Positions 16,361 through 25,704 of a stretch of DNA of 53,867 bases are shown here, in pieces. The DNA comes from an uncultured Muribaculaceae bacterium. GTDB lineage: Bacteria; Bacteroidota; Bacteroidia; Bacteroidales; Muribaculaceae. The notes beneath the pieces are model-generated. The model worked only from the letters and a program-made list of their open reading frames with translations. It had not been told where the DNA came from and did no database searches. The translations under genes and the position numbers were made by a program. The DNA is taken from contig CAUBWJ010000014.1 of NCBI GenBank assembly GCA_958439725.1, positions 1-53,867 of the forward strand, read 5' to 3'. The stretch's first letter is position 1, and the number at the start of each line of letters is the position of its first letter.

Positions 16361-18127
16361 TCATTCCTGCGAGGTGGATTCGGGGGCAAGCGCAGCGGCT
16401 GCACCCACCCATGCCTTCACATCGTCGACCGTGGGGGCGGTCAGGCCAAGCTTGAACTTCTTGTTGAGGCCGCATAGGTCCTGCTGGAGCTTTCCGGCTG
16501 AGGGAACGGCCGCAAGAGCCTCCACGGTGAGCACACCCAGCTTATGCAGCGGGGCCACCCACTCCTCGGGAACCCCGACGGTGGCGAAACGCGCGGCATC
16601 GTCGCGGCGCGCGGTCTTCTCGGGACGCATCTGCGGGAAGAAGAGCACCTCCTGAATGGTGGTCTGGCCGGTCATGAGCATCACCAGACGGTCCATGCCT
16701 ATGCCCATGCCCGATGTGGGGGGCATGCCGTATTCGAGAGCGCGGATGAAGTCCTTATCGATAATCATGGCCTCGTCGTCGCCTTTCTCGCCCAGACGCA
16801 TCTGCTCCACGAAGCGCTCATACTGGTCGATGGGGTCGTTGAGCTCCGAATAGGCATTGGCAAGCTCCTTGCCGTTGACCATCAGCTCGAAGCGCTCGGT
16901 CAGACGGTCGTCGGCGCGGTGGCGCTTGGTGAGAGGCGACATCTCTATGGGGTAGTCTATTATAAATGTGGGCTGGATATAGTTGCCTTCGCATTTCTCG
17001 CCGAAAATCTCGTCGATGAGCTTTCCCTTGCCCAGAGAGGGGTCAACCTCTATGTCGAGACGGCGGCACACGTCGCGCAGCTCTTCCTCCTCCATTCCGG
17101 TGATGTCGATGCCGGTGAACTCCTTTATGGCGTCGATCATGGTCACGCGGCGGTAGGGGGCCTTGAAGTTGATAATGTTGTCGCCGACTTTCACCTCGGT
17201 GGAACCGTTGACGTCGAGGCATATCTTCTCGAGCATGCGCTCGGTGAAGGTCATCATCCAGTTGTAGTCCTTGTAAGGCACGTAAATCTCCATGCAGGTG
17301 AACTCGGGATTATGGGTGCGGTCCATGCCCTCGTTGCGGAAGTTCTTGGAGAACTCATACACGCCGTCGAAGCCGCCCACGATGAGGCGCTTGAGGTAAA
17401 GCTCGTCGGCTATGCGCAGATAGAGCGGAATATCGAGGGCGTTGTGGTGGGTGATGAACGGACGCGCGCTGGCACCGCCGGGAATCGACTGGAGAATGGG
17501 GGTCTCGACCTCCATATAGCCGTGGGAGTTGAAATATTCGCGCATGGAGTTATAGACTTTGGTGCGCTTGATGAAAATCTCGCGCACGGCGGGATTCACC
17601 ACCAGATCAACATAGCGGCGGCGGTAGCGCAGCTCGGGGTCATCGAATGAGTCGTAGGCCACGCCGTCCTTCATCTTTACGATGGGAAGGGGGCGGAGCG
17701 ACTTGCTGAGAAGGGTGATTTCCTGAGCGTGCACGGTAATCTCGCCCATCTGGGTGCGGAACACGAATCCTTTCACGCCTATGAAGTCGCCTATGTCGAG
17801 GAGCTTCTTGAGCACCACGTTATAGAAATCCTTGTCTTCGCCGGGACAGATGTCGTCGCGGCTCACATAGACCTGTATACGTCCTTCGGCGTCCTGAAGC
17901 TCGAGAAACGACGCCTTGCCCATTATACGGCGGCTCATCAGGCGGCCGGCGATGCACACCTCGCGGCGGGGAGCGTCGTCGGAAAATGTCTCTTTGATTT
18001 CGGCGGTATGGGCGTCGACCGGATATTCTGCGGCGGGATACGGGTCGATGCCGCGACGGCGCAGCTCTTCGAGGCTGCCGCGGCGCACAATCTCCTGCTC
18101 GCTGAGTTCAAGTATGTTTATAGCCAT
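16361..18127 (-). CDS. lysS: Lysyl-tRNA synthetase (class II) with C-terminal extension
   Basis: Charges tRNA-Lys. The N-terminal OB-fold anticodon-binding domain (about 55-160) contains RIMGKASFLELQDAEGRIQV. Class II motif 2 is in FRNEGMDRTHNPEFT, and motif 3 is GMGIGMDRLVMLMTG near residue 490. The usual bacterial enzyme ends shortly after; here about 78 more residues follow the QMRPE motif. They contain VPEEWVAPLHKLGV and a small helical, helix-hairpin-helix-like segment, an extension I associate with Bacteroidales LysS. The gene starts 5 nt after the glycosyltransferase stop. Confidence 0.95.
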   Translation of the reverse strand: MAINILELSEQEIVRRGSLEELRRRGIDPYPAAEYPVDAHTAEIKETFSDDAPRREVCIAGRLMSRRIMGKASFLELQDAEGRIQVYVSRDDICPGEDKDFYNVVLKKLLDIGDFIGVKGFVFRTQMGEITVHAQEITLLSKSLRPLPIVKMKDGVAYDSFDDPELRYRRRYVDLVVNPAVREIFIKRTKVYNSMREYFNSHGYMEVETPILQSIPGGASARPFITHHNALDIPLYLRIADELYLKRLIVGGFDGVYEFSKNFRNEGMDRTHNPEFTCMEIYVPYKDYNWMMTFTERMLEKICLDVNGSTEVKVGDNIINFKAPYRRVTMIDAIKEFTGIDITGMEEEELRDVCRRLDIEVDPSLGKGKLIDEIFGEKCEGNYIQPTFIIDYPIEMSPLTKRHRADDRLTERFELMVNGKELANAYSELNDPIDQYERFVEQMRLGEKGDDEAMIIDKDFIRALEYGMPPTSGMGIGMDRLVMLMTGQTTIQEVLFFPQMRPEKTARRDDAARFATVGVPEEWVAPLHKLGVLTVEALAAVPSAGKLQQDLCGLNKKFKLGLTAPTVDDVKAWVGAAAALAPESTSQE

Positions 18128-18132
18128 AACAG

Positions 18133-19392
18133 TTATGATATTTTTCTATTAAGTTGGTTGTAATCTGATTGAAGTGAGGATTCCGGAGAGTACACGCGGA
18201 TGAGGCGGTCATAATACGCTCCGGGAGAGTGGCGCAGTCGGCTGCGCCGGGCCACGTCGTGACGCTCCTCGTGCGAGGGGCCGTTTTCCCAGAGGGAGGT
18301 GACGGCCGCAGCGAGAGCGCGGGCGTCGGCAGCCGGAAACAGCCGCGATGCCGGGGGCTCGGCGGCAAGAAGTTCGGGAATGCCCCCCATTCCGGAAGCC
18401 GCCACGGGCGTTCCGGCACAGAGGCTTTCAATCACTCCCAGCGGGCAGTTTTCATGCCACTCCGACGGCACGACCGACAGGCGGGCACCTCCCAGGAGCG
18501 CGGCCACCCCGGAGCCGTCGAGCTGGCCGAGCCAGTCGATATTGCCAAAGGCGCTGTAACGCGACATGAGCTGCTGCAGCATCGGCCCGTCACCCGCTAT
18601 TTTGAGCTTATACGGAAGGCGTGCGGCGGCGCGGAGAAGCGTAGCCACACCCTTTTCGGGCGAGATGCGCCCCACATAGCAGTAATACGGCTCGGCATCG
18701 GAGGGAGGAAGCACCGGCAGTCCGGTGGATTCCGACGGGCAGAAATTGGGAATCACCACAAGCCGGGACGCGTCGAAACCGGCACGCAGCATTACCGACC
18801 GCAGGAACTCCGACGGACATACAAAGACATCGGTCCACCGCTGAAGGCATTCCGTGTTCCATCTCACCGCCTCGGCCCTCGCGGCGAGGGAAGCGGCGAG
18901 GGAATCCTGAACGCAGCGGTTTCTCACCACCGCGGAGGGACGGCCGATACATTCGGTGCACACGCGGCCACGGCACAGAAGCGTGTAGGCCGGACACACG
19001 GGCTTGTAGTCGTGGAGCGTCCACACCACCCGGCATCCGTAGGCGCGGGCCTCGCGGGCCACCACAGGCGACAGATGGGAGTGGATATTGTGGAGATGAA
19101 CCACATCCGGGCGGAAATCGCGCAGAAGCCGCCGCACAGAGCGGGCGGTGCCGTCGTGGCCGAGCATGCGGCGCGCGGCCCGGAAGCGACCGGCAAACGA
19201 GCCGCGGAAGTCGACCGGCGCAGGCCAGTAGCCGCTCCAGGCCGAAGGCAGGCTCTGCGGATGGGCGCATGCCAGCACCGCAACCTCATGGCCGCGGGCG
19301 GCAAGAAGCCTCTCCAGCGCCAGGGCGTGAATGCAATCGCCCCCGCGCCGGTAATAGAATTTATTGACTATCAGCACGCGCTGTTTTTCCAT
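18133..19392 (-). CDS. GT4-family glycosyltransferase
   Basis: A GT-B retaining glycosyltransferase, probably in surface polysaccharide or LPS assembly; donor and acceptor are unknown. The ATG at 19392 (MEKQRVLIVNKFYYRRGGD) is preferred to one 27 nt upstream because it starts directly at the first beta strand. The N-terminal domain has the GT4 feature VVWTLHDYKPVCPAYTLLC and a Cys cluster (CRGRVCTECIG). The donor-binding half has YVGRISPEKGVATLLRAAAR and the E-x7-E type motif PLGVIESLCAGTPVAASGMGG. It heads the lysS-gpsA-pgi string. Confidence 0.88.
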   Translation of the reverse strand: MEKQRVLIVNKFYYRRGGDCIHALALERLLAARGHEVAVLACAHPQSLPSAWSGYWPAPVDFRGSFAGRFRAARRMLGHDGTARSVRRLLRDFRPDVVHLHNIHSHLSPVVAREARAYGCRVVWTLHDYKPVCPAYTLLCRGRVCTECIGRPSAVVRNRCVQDSLAASLAARAEAVRWNTECLQRWTDVFVCPSEFLRSVMLRAGFDASRLVVIPNFCPSESTGLPVLPPSDAEPYYCYVGRISPEKGVATLLRAAARLPYKLKIAGDGPMLQQLMSRYSAFGNIDWLGQLDGSGVAALLGGARLSVVPSEWHENCPLGVIESLCAGTPVAASGMGGIPELLAAEPPASRLFPAADARALAAAVTSLWENGPSHEERHDVARRSRLRHSPGAYYDRLIRVYSPESSLQSDYNQLNRKIS

Positions 19393-19426
19393 GCTTCCGG
19401 TTATGAGCCTTTTCAACAATAATCCA

Positions 19427-19434
19427 CAAAGATA
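19427..19434 (-). promoter_or_regulatory. -7 box for the glycosyltransferase-lysS unit
   Basis: TATCTTTG on the minus strand, 34 nt from the chosen glycosyltransferase ATG. It is divergent from the rpsA promoter, which starts 61 bp away. The -33 match is weak. Confidence 0.5.
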
Positions 19435-19495
19435 ACATATTTTTTGCAGTTACGGGAAGCGGCGGCGCGAAATGGGCGAAAATTTCCAAAAAGCG

Positions 19496-19525
19496 TTGTG
19501 GAATAGAAAATTATGACTATCTTTG
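19496..19525 (+). promoter_or_regulatory. Promoter for rpsA
   Basis: TTG (19496-19498) and TATCTTTG (19518-19525) are separated by 19 bp. The expected transcript has a leader of about 80 nt before the ATG at 19613, including a GC-rich part (19540-19575) that could fold. Confidence 0.65.
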
Positions 19526-19612
19526 CAGCGCTTACAACGCCCCGGCTGCGCCCAACTGGCCCTCCGGAGCTGCGCAAGCATTTATAATTCACCTATTTAC
19601 TAACTATTTTTA

Positions 19613-21397
19613 ATGACTGAAGAAGTAAAAAACTCTCCCATCGAAGACTTCGACTGGGACGCCTATGAGCACGGAGACACTCAGGGCGCAAAGACTCGCG
19701 AAGAGCTCACCAAAACCTACGACGAGTCACTCAACACCGTCAAAGACAAAGAGGTAATCGAAGGTACCATCATCGCCATGAACAAGCGCGAGGCTGTGGT
19801 TAACATCGGCTACAAGAGCGACGGTATCATCCCTATGAACGAATTCCGCTACAACCCCGACATCAAGGTCGGCGACACCGTTGAAGTGTTCATAGAGAAC
19901 CCCGAGGACAAGAAAGGTCAGCTTATCCTCTCTCACCGCAAAGCCCGCGCCGTCCGCTCATGGGACCGCGTGAACGAGGCTATGGAAAAGGACGAAATCA
20001 TCAAGGGCTTCATCAAATGCCGTACAAAAGGCGGCATGATTGTGGATGTGTTCGGCATCGAGGCATTCCTCCCCGGCTCGCAGATCGACGTGCGTCCTAT
20101 CCGCGACTACGATATGTTCGTAGGCAAGACCATGGAATTCAAGGTGGTTAAAATCAACCAGGAATTCAAGAACGTGGTCGTATCACACAAAGCCCTCATC
20201 GAGGCCGAACTCGAGCAGCAGAAACGCGAAATCATCGCCAAGCTCGAAAAAGGCCAGGTGCTCGAAGGCACTGTCAAGAATATCACAAGCTACGGCGTGT
20301 TCATCGACCTTGGTGGCGTGGACGGTCTTATCCACATCACCGACCTCAGCTGGGGCCGCGTGAGCCATCCCGAAGAGGTTGTGCAGCTTGACCAGAAGCT
20401 CAACGTCGTTATTCTCGACTTCGACGACGAGAAGAAGCGCATCGCTCTCGGTCTCAAGCAGCTCCAGCCCCACCCATGGGACGCTCTCGATCCCGACCTC
20501 AAGGTTGGCGACCGCGTGAAAGGCCGCGTTGTCGTTATGGCCGACTACGGCGCATTCATCGAGATTGCCCCCGGCGTAGAGGGTCTGATCCACGTAAGCG
20601 AAATGTCGTGGAGCCAGCACCTGCGCACCGCCAACGACTTCATGAAAGTAGGCGACGAAATCGAGGCCGTTATCCTCACCCTCGACCGCGAGGACCGCAA
20701 GATGAGCCTCGGCATCAAGCAGCTCAAGAAAGATCCCTGGGAAGACATCGAGGTTCGCTACCCCGTAGGCAGCAAGCACTCCGCCAAGGTTCGCAACTTC
20801 ACCAACTTCGGTGTGTTCGTAGAGATTGAGGAAGGCGTTGACGGCCTCATCCACATCTCCGACCTGAGCTGGACCAAGAAAATCAAACACCCCAGCGAAT
20901 TCACCCAGATCGGCGCCAACATCGACGTTCAGGTACTTGAAATCGACAAGGAGAACCGCCGTCTGAGCCTCGGCCACAAGCAGCTCGAGGAGAACCCCTG
21001 GGATGTATTCGAAACCATCTTCACCACCGGTTCAATCCACGAAGGAACCATCGTTGAGATGGTAGAGAAAGGCGCTGTGATCGCCCTCCCCTACGGCGTT
21101 GAAGGCTTCGCAACTCCCAAGCACCTCGTGAAGGAAGACGGAACCACCGCCAAGGTTGACGAGAAACTCAACTTCAAGGTGATCGAGTTCAACAAGGACA
21201 GCAAGCGCATCATCCTCTCGCACAGCCGCATCTTCGAAGATGAGGCCAAGGCAGAGCGCAACGAGACCCGCAAGGCCAAGCGCGCCGCCAAGCGTCAGGA
21301 GGAAGCTCCCCTGCTCAACCAGCCCGTAGAGAAAGCCACTCTCGGCGACCTCGAGGCTCTGGCTGAACTCAAGGAGAAACTTTCTGAAAAGAACTGA
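19613..21397 (+). CDS. rpsA: 30S ribosomal protein S1
   Basis: Binds mRNA on the 30S subunit and helps initiation, which is important where Shine-Dalgarno sequences are weak, as here. The 594 residues contain six S1 repeats beginning near residues 44, 125, 213, 298, 385 and 472. The middle repeats carry the canonical GVFIDLGGVDGLIHITDLSW-type pattern. A charged C-terminal tail follows (about 545-594, rich in Lys, Arg, Ala and Glu). The gene is monocistronic between its own promoter and a strong terminator. Confidence 0.97.
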   Translation: MTEEVKNSPIEDFDWDAYEHGDTQGAKTREELTKTYDESLNTVKDKEVIEGTIIAMNKREAVVNIGYKSDGIIPMNEFRYNPDIKVGDTVEVFIENPEDKKGQLILSHRKARAVRSWDRVNEAMEKDEIIKGFIKCRTKGGMIVDVFGIEAFLPGSQIDVRPIRDYDMFVGKTMEFKVVKINQEFKNVVVSHKALIEAELEQQKREIIAKLEKGQVLEGTVKNITSYGVFIDLGGVDGLIHITDLSWGRVSHPEEVVQLDQKLNVVILDFDDEKKRIALGLKQLQPHPWDALDPDLKVGDRVKGRVVVMADYGAFIEIAPGVEGLIHVSEMSWSQHLRTANDFMKVGDEIEAVILTLDREDRKMSLGIKQLKKDPWEDIEVRYPVGSKHSAKVRNFTNFGVFVEIEEGVDGLIHISDLSWTKKIKHPSEFTQIGANIDVQVLEIDKENRRLSLGHKQLEENPWDVFETIFTTGSIHEGTIVEMVEKGAVIALPYGVEGFATPKHLVKEDGTTAKVDEKLNFKVIEFNKDSKRIILSHSRIFEDEAKAERNETRKAKRAAKRQEEAPLLNQPVEKATLGDLEALAELKEKLSEKN

Positions 21398-21435
21398 TTA
21401 ATAAGATAGAATAATTCTCCAATATGTATCCCTGA

Positions 21436-21476
21436 TGTGGCGACCTTCGTGAGAAGGCCGCCACATATTTTTTCCT
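21436..21476 (+). terminator. rpsA terminator
   Basis: A 13-bp stem with one mismatch (21436-21448 with 21453-21465) and a GTGA loop is followed by TATTTTTTCC. Confidence 0.85.
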
Positions 21477-21538
21477 ACAAAGCGTCTGTTTTTTAGCGCT
21501 TCTGTCAGTATAAGGGCTTATTTCTACATTTTTTTGTC

Positions 21539-21546
21539 TATATTTG
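21539..21546 (+). promoter_or_regulatory. -7 box for the sialidase
   Basis: TATATTTG lies 28 nt upstream of the ATG at 21575. No TTTG is seen at -33, so the promoter may be weak or activator-dependent. Confidence 0.5.
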
Positions 21547-21574
21547 CTACCATAACACCAAAAATCCCGAGACC

Positions 21575-22741
21575 ATGTTAAAACCATTACTCCGCCTGGC
21601 GGCTGCGGCGATGATAGCAGCGCTTCCCTTCCAGACAACCACAGCCCAGGAAAAGGCTCCCGACCCCAACCCCGCGCAGATAAACTACGGCGACGACCAC
21701 ACGGTGCGCTCGCTCGTATTCAAACAGGGTGATTTCGGCTCGAAATTCTACCGTATCCCGGCTATAGCCGCCCTCCCCGACGGAACCATAGTGGCAGTGG
21801 CCGACAAACGCATAGAATCCAACGGCGATCTTCCTGGCAAAATCGACGTGGTGGCACGCCGGTCGACCGACGGCGGACGCACCTGGAGCCCCTATATCAC
21901 CGTTGCCGAACATAATGCCGACGGCGGTTACGGCGATCCGGCTCTCGTCTACGACCGCCGCAGCGGCGACCTCCTTGTAATCTCGACCCACGGAAACGGC
22001 CTGTGGCAGCAGACCCCGGGCCAGATAAGCCTCTCGCGCAGCCGCGACGGAGGCCTCACATGGGAGAAACCCGTGAACCTCAACCCGCAGATACTGCGTA
22101 AAAAAGGCCTGAACCCCAACAGCATGTTCGCATCGTCGGGCGCGGCCACACAGCTCAAGGACGGACGACTGATGTTCGTGCTCGTCACCCGCACCGAAGG
22201 TCACGGCGGCTTCCCCTGCTATGCCGTGTACAGCGATGACGGCGGCCGCACCTGGCAAGTATCCAACAACGCCGCCACACTCGACGGCGACGAGTCAAAG
22301 ACCGTGCAGCTCAGCGACGGCTCCCTGATAATGAGCATCCGCAACCGCTATAAAGGCCCCCGCATATTCTCGCGCTCCACCGACCGCGGCGCCACATGGT
22401 CAGCACCCTACAACGTAGACGGCCTCCCCGACCCCGCATGCAACGGCGACATCCTCCACTACACCGCAGGCGGCCGCGACCTGCTGCTGCAGTCGCTCCC
22501 CGACTCTCCCGACCAGCGCGAGAACATAGCCATCTACGTGTCGAAGGACGGCGGCAAATCCTGGCCCCGCAAATACCGCGTTCTTGACGGACCGGCAGCC
22601 TATTCGGCCATGACCATACTCCCCGACGGCAGCATTGGAATGCTCTCAGAGGAAGCCACCCACGACGCCAACCCCAACCACTCCCAGGGCTACCGCATCT
22701 GGTTCACCAAAGTCCCCATCGAAAACATCCTCGGCGAATAA
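21575..22741 (+). CDS. Exo-alpha-sialidase (GH33)
   Basis: Releases terminal sialic acids from glycoconjugates. A signal peptide (residues 1-24, ending TTAQ) sends it to the periplasm or surface. The arginine motif is YRIPAI (59-64). Five Asp-box repeats of the six-bladed propeller are seen: STDGGRTW, SRDGGLTW, SDDGGRTW, STDRGATW and SKDGGKSW. The catalytic Tyr probably lies in AAYSAMTILPDGSIGML near the C-terminus. At 388 aa it is a bare catalytic domain without the N-terminal carbohydrate-binding domain of larger NanH enzymes. No sialic-acid uptake or catabolism genes are adjacent. Confidence 0.93.
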   Translation: MLKPLLRLAAAAMIAALPFQTTTAQEKAPDPNPAQINYGDDHTVRSLVFKQGDFGSKFYRIPAIAALPDGTIVAVADKRIESNGDLPGKIDVVARRSTDGGRTWSPYITVAEHNADGGYGDPALVYDRRSGDLLVISTHGNGLWQQTPGQISLSRSRDGGLTWEKPVNLNPQILRKKGLNPNSMFASSGAATQLKDGRLMFVLVTRTEGHGGFPCYAVYSDDGGRTWQVSNNAATLDGDESKTVQLSDGSLIMSIRNRYKGPRIFSRSTDRGATWSAPYNVDGLPDPACNGDILHYTAGGRDLLLQSLPDSPDQRENIAIYVSKDGGKSWPRKYRVLDGPAAYSAMTILPDGSIGMLSEEATHDANPNHSQGYRIWFTKVPIENILGE

Positions 22742-22782
22742 CCCCGCTCCTCAATAGCAAACGAACGCAGAACAACGCATAA

Positions 22783-22831
22783 CTAAAAAACGGCAGCGGT
22801 GTGTCGAGACTGAGGTCTGGACACACCGCTG
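22783..22831 (-). terminator. Terminator of hpt-adk, shared with sialidase end
   Basis: A long hairpin (22793-22831) has a 12-bp perfect outer stem, a G/G mismatch, 4 more pairs (AGAC/GTCT) and a TGAG loop. On the minus strand it is followed by TTTTTT (22785-22790). It lies between convergent genes and probably ends adk transcription; it may also stop the sialidase transcript. Confidence 0.85.
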
Positions 22832-22860
22832 TGGTTTGGGGAGGGGGATTAGCGGGAGGG

Positions 22861-23445
22861 TTATTCGGCGGGGCGGGTGGGAGCGAGTTCTTTTTTGATG
22901 AGATTGAAGATTTCGTCGATGGTGCCTTCGCCTTTTACTCCGTGATATTTACCTTCGGTCTTGTAGAACTCCTGAAGGGGAGAAGTCTGCGCGTGATATA
23001 CTTTGAGGCGGTTGGAGATGGTTTCGGGATTGTCGTCGGAACGTCCGCTTTCCTTGCCACGCTTTACCAGACGGTCGAAGAGCTCGGGCTCGCTTACCTC
23101 GAGGCCTACGACGGCATGCACTTTGGAGCCACGGCGCTCCAGCATTTTGTTAAGGGCCTTGGCCTGCTCGATGGTGCGGGGGAAACCGTCGAATATCACG
23201 CCCTTGGCTGTCTCGCTGTTGGTGTCGAGTGTATGCTCGAGGATTTCAATCATAAGGTCGTCGGGGATGAGCTGGCCTTTGGTGATATAGTCGTTGGCAA
23301 CGCGGCCCAGCTCGGTGTCGCGGCGAATGTGGTCGCGCAGCAGGTCGCCGGTGGAGATATGGTAAAGTCCGTATTCTTCAATCATAAGTGCGCTCTGGGT
23401 GCCTTTTCCACTGCCCGGAGCTCCGAAAACTACTAAGTTGTACAT
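22861..23445 (-). CDS. adk: Adenylate kinase
   Basis: Converts ATP + AMP to 2 ADP. The P-loop GAPGSGKGTQS is at residues 8-18. The NMP-binding region ISTGDLLRDHIRR follows. The signature VIFDGFPRTIEQAKAL is near residue 83. The 194 aa length and the short segment where the LID domain would lie indicate the short form without a zinc-binding LID. It lies 32 nt downstream of hpt, so the two purine genes form an operon. Confidence 0.96.
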   Translation of the reverse strand: MYNLVVFGAPGSGKGTQSALMIEEYGLYHISTGDLLRDHIRRDTELGRVANDYITKGQLIPDDLMIEILEHTLDTNSETAKGVIFDGFPRTIEQAKALNKMLERRGSKVHAVVGLEVSEPELFDRLVKRGKESGRSDDNPETISNRLKVYHAQTSPLQEFYKTEGKYHGVKGEGTIDEIFNLIKKELAPTRPAE

Positions 23446-23477
23446 GGCAAAAACGGTGTTTGGTATTTAAAGTAAGT

Positions 23478-24020
23478 TTATTTTTCATCAAGCACCCATA
23501 TATCGGGCAGATTGCGGGCCAGACCGTCGAGATCAAGACCGAAGCCTATGATGAAGCGTGACGGTATCTCGAAGCCCACGTAATCGGGACGGATGCCCAC
23601 CTCGTCGCTCTCGGGCTTATAGAGGAGAGCGGCCACTTTCACTTCGGCGGGATTACGCTTCTTCAGGTCACCGACCAGGCGCGAGATAGTGCGGCCGGTA
23701 TCCACGATATCCTCCACCACAATCACGGTGCGGCCGGTGATATCTTCCTCCAGTCCGAAAACTTCCTTAATTTTGCCGGTTGAGCCGGTGCCCTCATAGC
23801 TTTTAAGCCTTATGAACGCGATTTCGGAAGAGTGGAGGTTGACGGCACGGAAAAGGTCGCTGGCAAAGGGAAAGGCTCCGTTGAGCACACAGAGAAACAA
23901 CGGATTGTCGACCTTGCTGTCGGCCTCTATCTGCCGTGCGAGCTGCTGTATCCGCTGTTCGATTTTATCCTTTTCGATATATGGAACGAAATCCAGACCT
24001 TTGTAAGTGACTCGACGCAT
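23478..24020 (-). CDS. hpt: Hypoxanthine phosphoribosyltransferase
   Basis: Purine salvage enzyme using PRPP. The PRPP-binding motif VIVVEDIVDTGRTIS is near residue 98. The flexible-loop region KSYEGTGSTGKIKEV precedes it. DYVGFEIPSRFIIGFGLD near the C-terminus is the family's base-binding end. The 180 aa length is typical. It is divergent from nnr and transcribed with adk. Confidence 0.95.
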   Translation of the reverse strand: MRRVTYKGLDFVPYIEKDKIEQRIQQLARQIEADSKVDNPLFLCVLNGAFPFASDLFRAVNLHSSEIAFIRLKSYEGTGSTGKIKEVFGLEEDITGRTVIVVEDIVDTGRTISRLVGDLKKRNPAEVKVAALLYKPESDEVGIRPDYVGFEIPSRFIIGFGLDLDGLARNLPDIWVLDEK

Positions 24021-24045
24021 AGTAAATTTGTTGATTTTATTGACG

Positions 24046-24053
24046 CAAATTTA
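24046..24053 (-). promoter_or_regulatory. -7 box for hpt-adk
   Basis: TAAATTTG on the minus strand, 25 nt upstream of the hpt ATG, with a T-rich near-match around -33. Confidence 0.55.
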
Positions 24054-24085
24054 ATAAAAATCTCAAGAGGTGAGAAAAGATTTAG

Positions 24086-24093
24086 TAATTTTG
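24086..24093 (+). promoter_or_regulatory. -7 box for nnr
   Basis: TAATTTTG lies 60 nt upstream of the nnr ATG, back to back with the hpt promoter. No good -33 element is seen. Confidence 0.5.
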
Positions 24094-24153
24094 TAGACTG
24101 TTGGCACATAGTGCCCGATGCTCCGACCCTAACCGCAAGCAACAATTCAAGCA

Positions 24154-25704
24154 ATGAAGCTCTTTACCACAGAAGAAATAAGCGCCATAGAGCGCGCCAC
24201 AATAGAAAAAGAAGGGATCACGCTGCACGCTCTGGTGGAGCGCGCGGGACAGGAAGCGGCCCGCGCCGTAGCCCGGCGCTGGGCTCCGTCGCAACGCATA
24301 ATAGTGTTCGCAGGCCCCGGCAACAACGGCGCCGACGCTCTCGCCACGGCCATATTCCTTGTGGGGATGGGCTATAAGCCCACCGTGTTCCTGCTCAACA
24401 TCGGAGGCAACCGCATAAGCGACGAATGCCGCCGCTGGCGCGACGAGATACGCACCCGTTTCGGCAACGACTCCCTGATAGAGGTCGTGGGACAGCATTT
24501 CTCGGCACCGGAAATCCAGCCGGGCGACGTGGTGATAGACGGCATGTTCGGCACCGGTCTGCGCGAGCCCCTTGTGGGCGGATTCATGGCGCTGGCACGC
24601 TACATCAACGAGTCGGGCGCCAAGATAGTGTCGATCGACGTGCCCAGCGGCATGTTCGGCGACTGGAACCGGCAGCTCATCACGCGCAATGTGATTCACG
24701 CCGACATCACTCTGGCCATACAGTTTCCCAAGATAGCCTTCTTCTTCGCCGAGAACGCCGAAATCGTGGGCCAGTGGGAGGTGCTCGACATAGGGCTGAG
24801 CCGTCAGGCCATAGACCAGCGTCCCACCAACTTCGTGTACATAGAGGAAGGCGAGGTGCGCCATCTGCTGCACCGCCGTCCGCGCTTCTGCTCCAAGGCC
24901 GATTTCGGCTCGGCATGCCTCGTGGCCGGACGCTACGGCATGGTGGGAGCCTCGGTGCTGGCATCGCGCGGCGCGCTGGGCACGGGCGTTGGCAAGCTCA
25001 CCATCCACGGCCCGCAGTGCTCGTTCGAGATATGCCAGTCGATGGTTCCCGAAGCCATGTTCCATGCCGACGCCAACAAAATACACGTGTCGCAGATCAC
25101 ACTCGACCATCCCTTCAACGCCCTGGGAATAGGCCCGGGTCTGGGAACCGACGACGCTACAATCGACGCTCTCGACACCTTCCTGCGCTCCCGCCCCTCG
25201 ATGCCGCTGGTGATAGATGCCGACGGCCTCAACTGCATAGCGCGGCGGCCGTCGATGCTCGAACAGCTCCCGATGCTCACCGTAATCACCCCCCACGCCG
25301 GAGAATTCGACCGCCTTTTCGGCGAGTCAGGCACCGAGGAAAGCCGACTGATAAAAGCCATTGACGCCGCCCGGCGCTACAACATACTCGTGCTTCTGAA
25401 AGGCGCCTACTCCGCCCTTGTGCGCCCCGACGGCAAAGTGTACTTCAACTCCACCGGCACCCCCGCGCTGGCCACACCCGGATCCGGCGACGTGCTCACG
25501 GGCATGGTGACCTCCTTCATAGCCCAGGGTCACAAACCCGAGATAGCGGCGCTGCTGGGCTCGTTCGTTCACGGACTTGCCGGCCGCATAGCCTCGCGCA
25601 CCCACGGTGAAGCTGGCACCTCGGCCTCCGACATAGCCGCATGCGCCGGCATGGCCATCGACAGCATTGTGAATCCCCATTCCGAATACAAAAACATAAT
25701 ATGA
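24154..25704 (+). CDS. nnr: Bifunctional NAD(P)H-hydrate repair enzyme (epimerase + dehydratase)
   Basis: Repairs hydrated, damaged NAD(P)H. The N-terminal epimerase (YjeF_N/NnrE) domain, about 1-215, carries FAGPGNNGADALATA and GMFGTGLREPLVG. The C-terminal ADP-dependent dehydratase (NnrD) domain, about 225-510, carries GIGPGLGTDD (about 326), VITPHAGEFDRLFG (about 377) and PGSGDVLTGMVTSFIAQGHKP (the stretch near 442). The length of 516 aa fits the fused form. Its TGA overlaps the next ATG (ATGA at 25701-25704), so the DUF4831 gene is translationally coupled. Confidence 0.95.
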   Translation: MKLFTTEEISAIERATIEKEGITLHALVERAGQEAARAVARRWAPSQRIIVFAGPGNNGADALATAIFLVGMGYKPTVFLLNIGGNRISDECRRWRDEIRTRFGNDSLIEVVGQHFSAPEIQPGDVVIDGMFGTGLREPLVGGFMALARYINESGAKIVSIDVPSGMFGDWNRQLITRNVIHADITLAIQFPKIAFFFAENAEIVGQWEVLDIGLSRQAIDQRPTNFVYIEEGEVRHLLHRRPRFCSKADFGSACLVAGRYGMVGASVLASRGALGTGVGKLTIHGPQCSFEICQSMVPEAMFHADANKIHVSQITLDHPFNALGIGPGLGTDDATIDALDTFLRSRPSMPLVIDADGLNCIARRPSMLEQLPMLTVITPHAGEFDRLFGESGTEESRLIKAIDAARRYNILVLLKGAYSALVRPDGKVYFNSTGTPALATPGSGDVLTGMVTSFIAQGHKPEIAALLGSFVHGLAGRIASRTHGEAGTSASDIAACAGMAIDSIVNPHSEYKNII

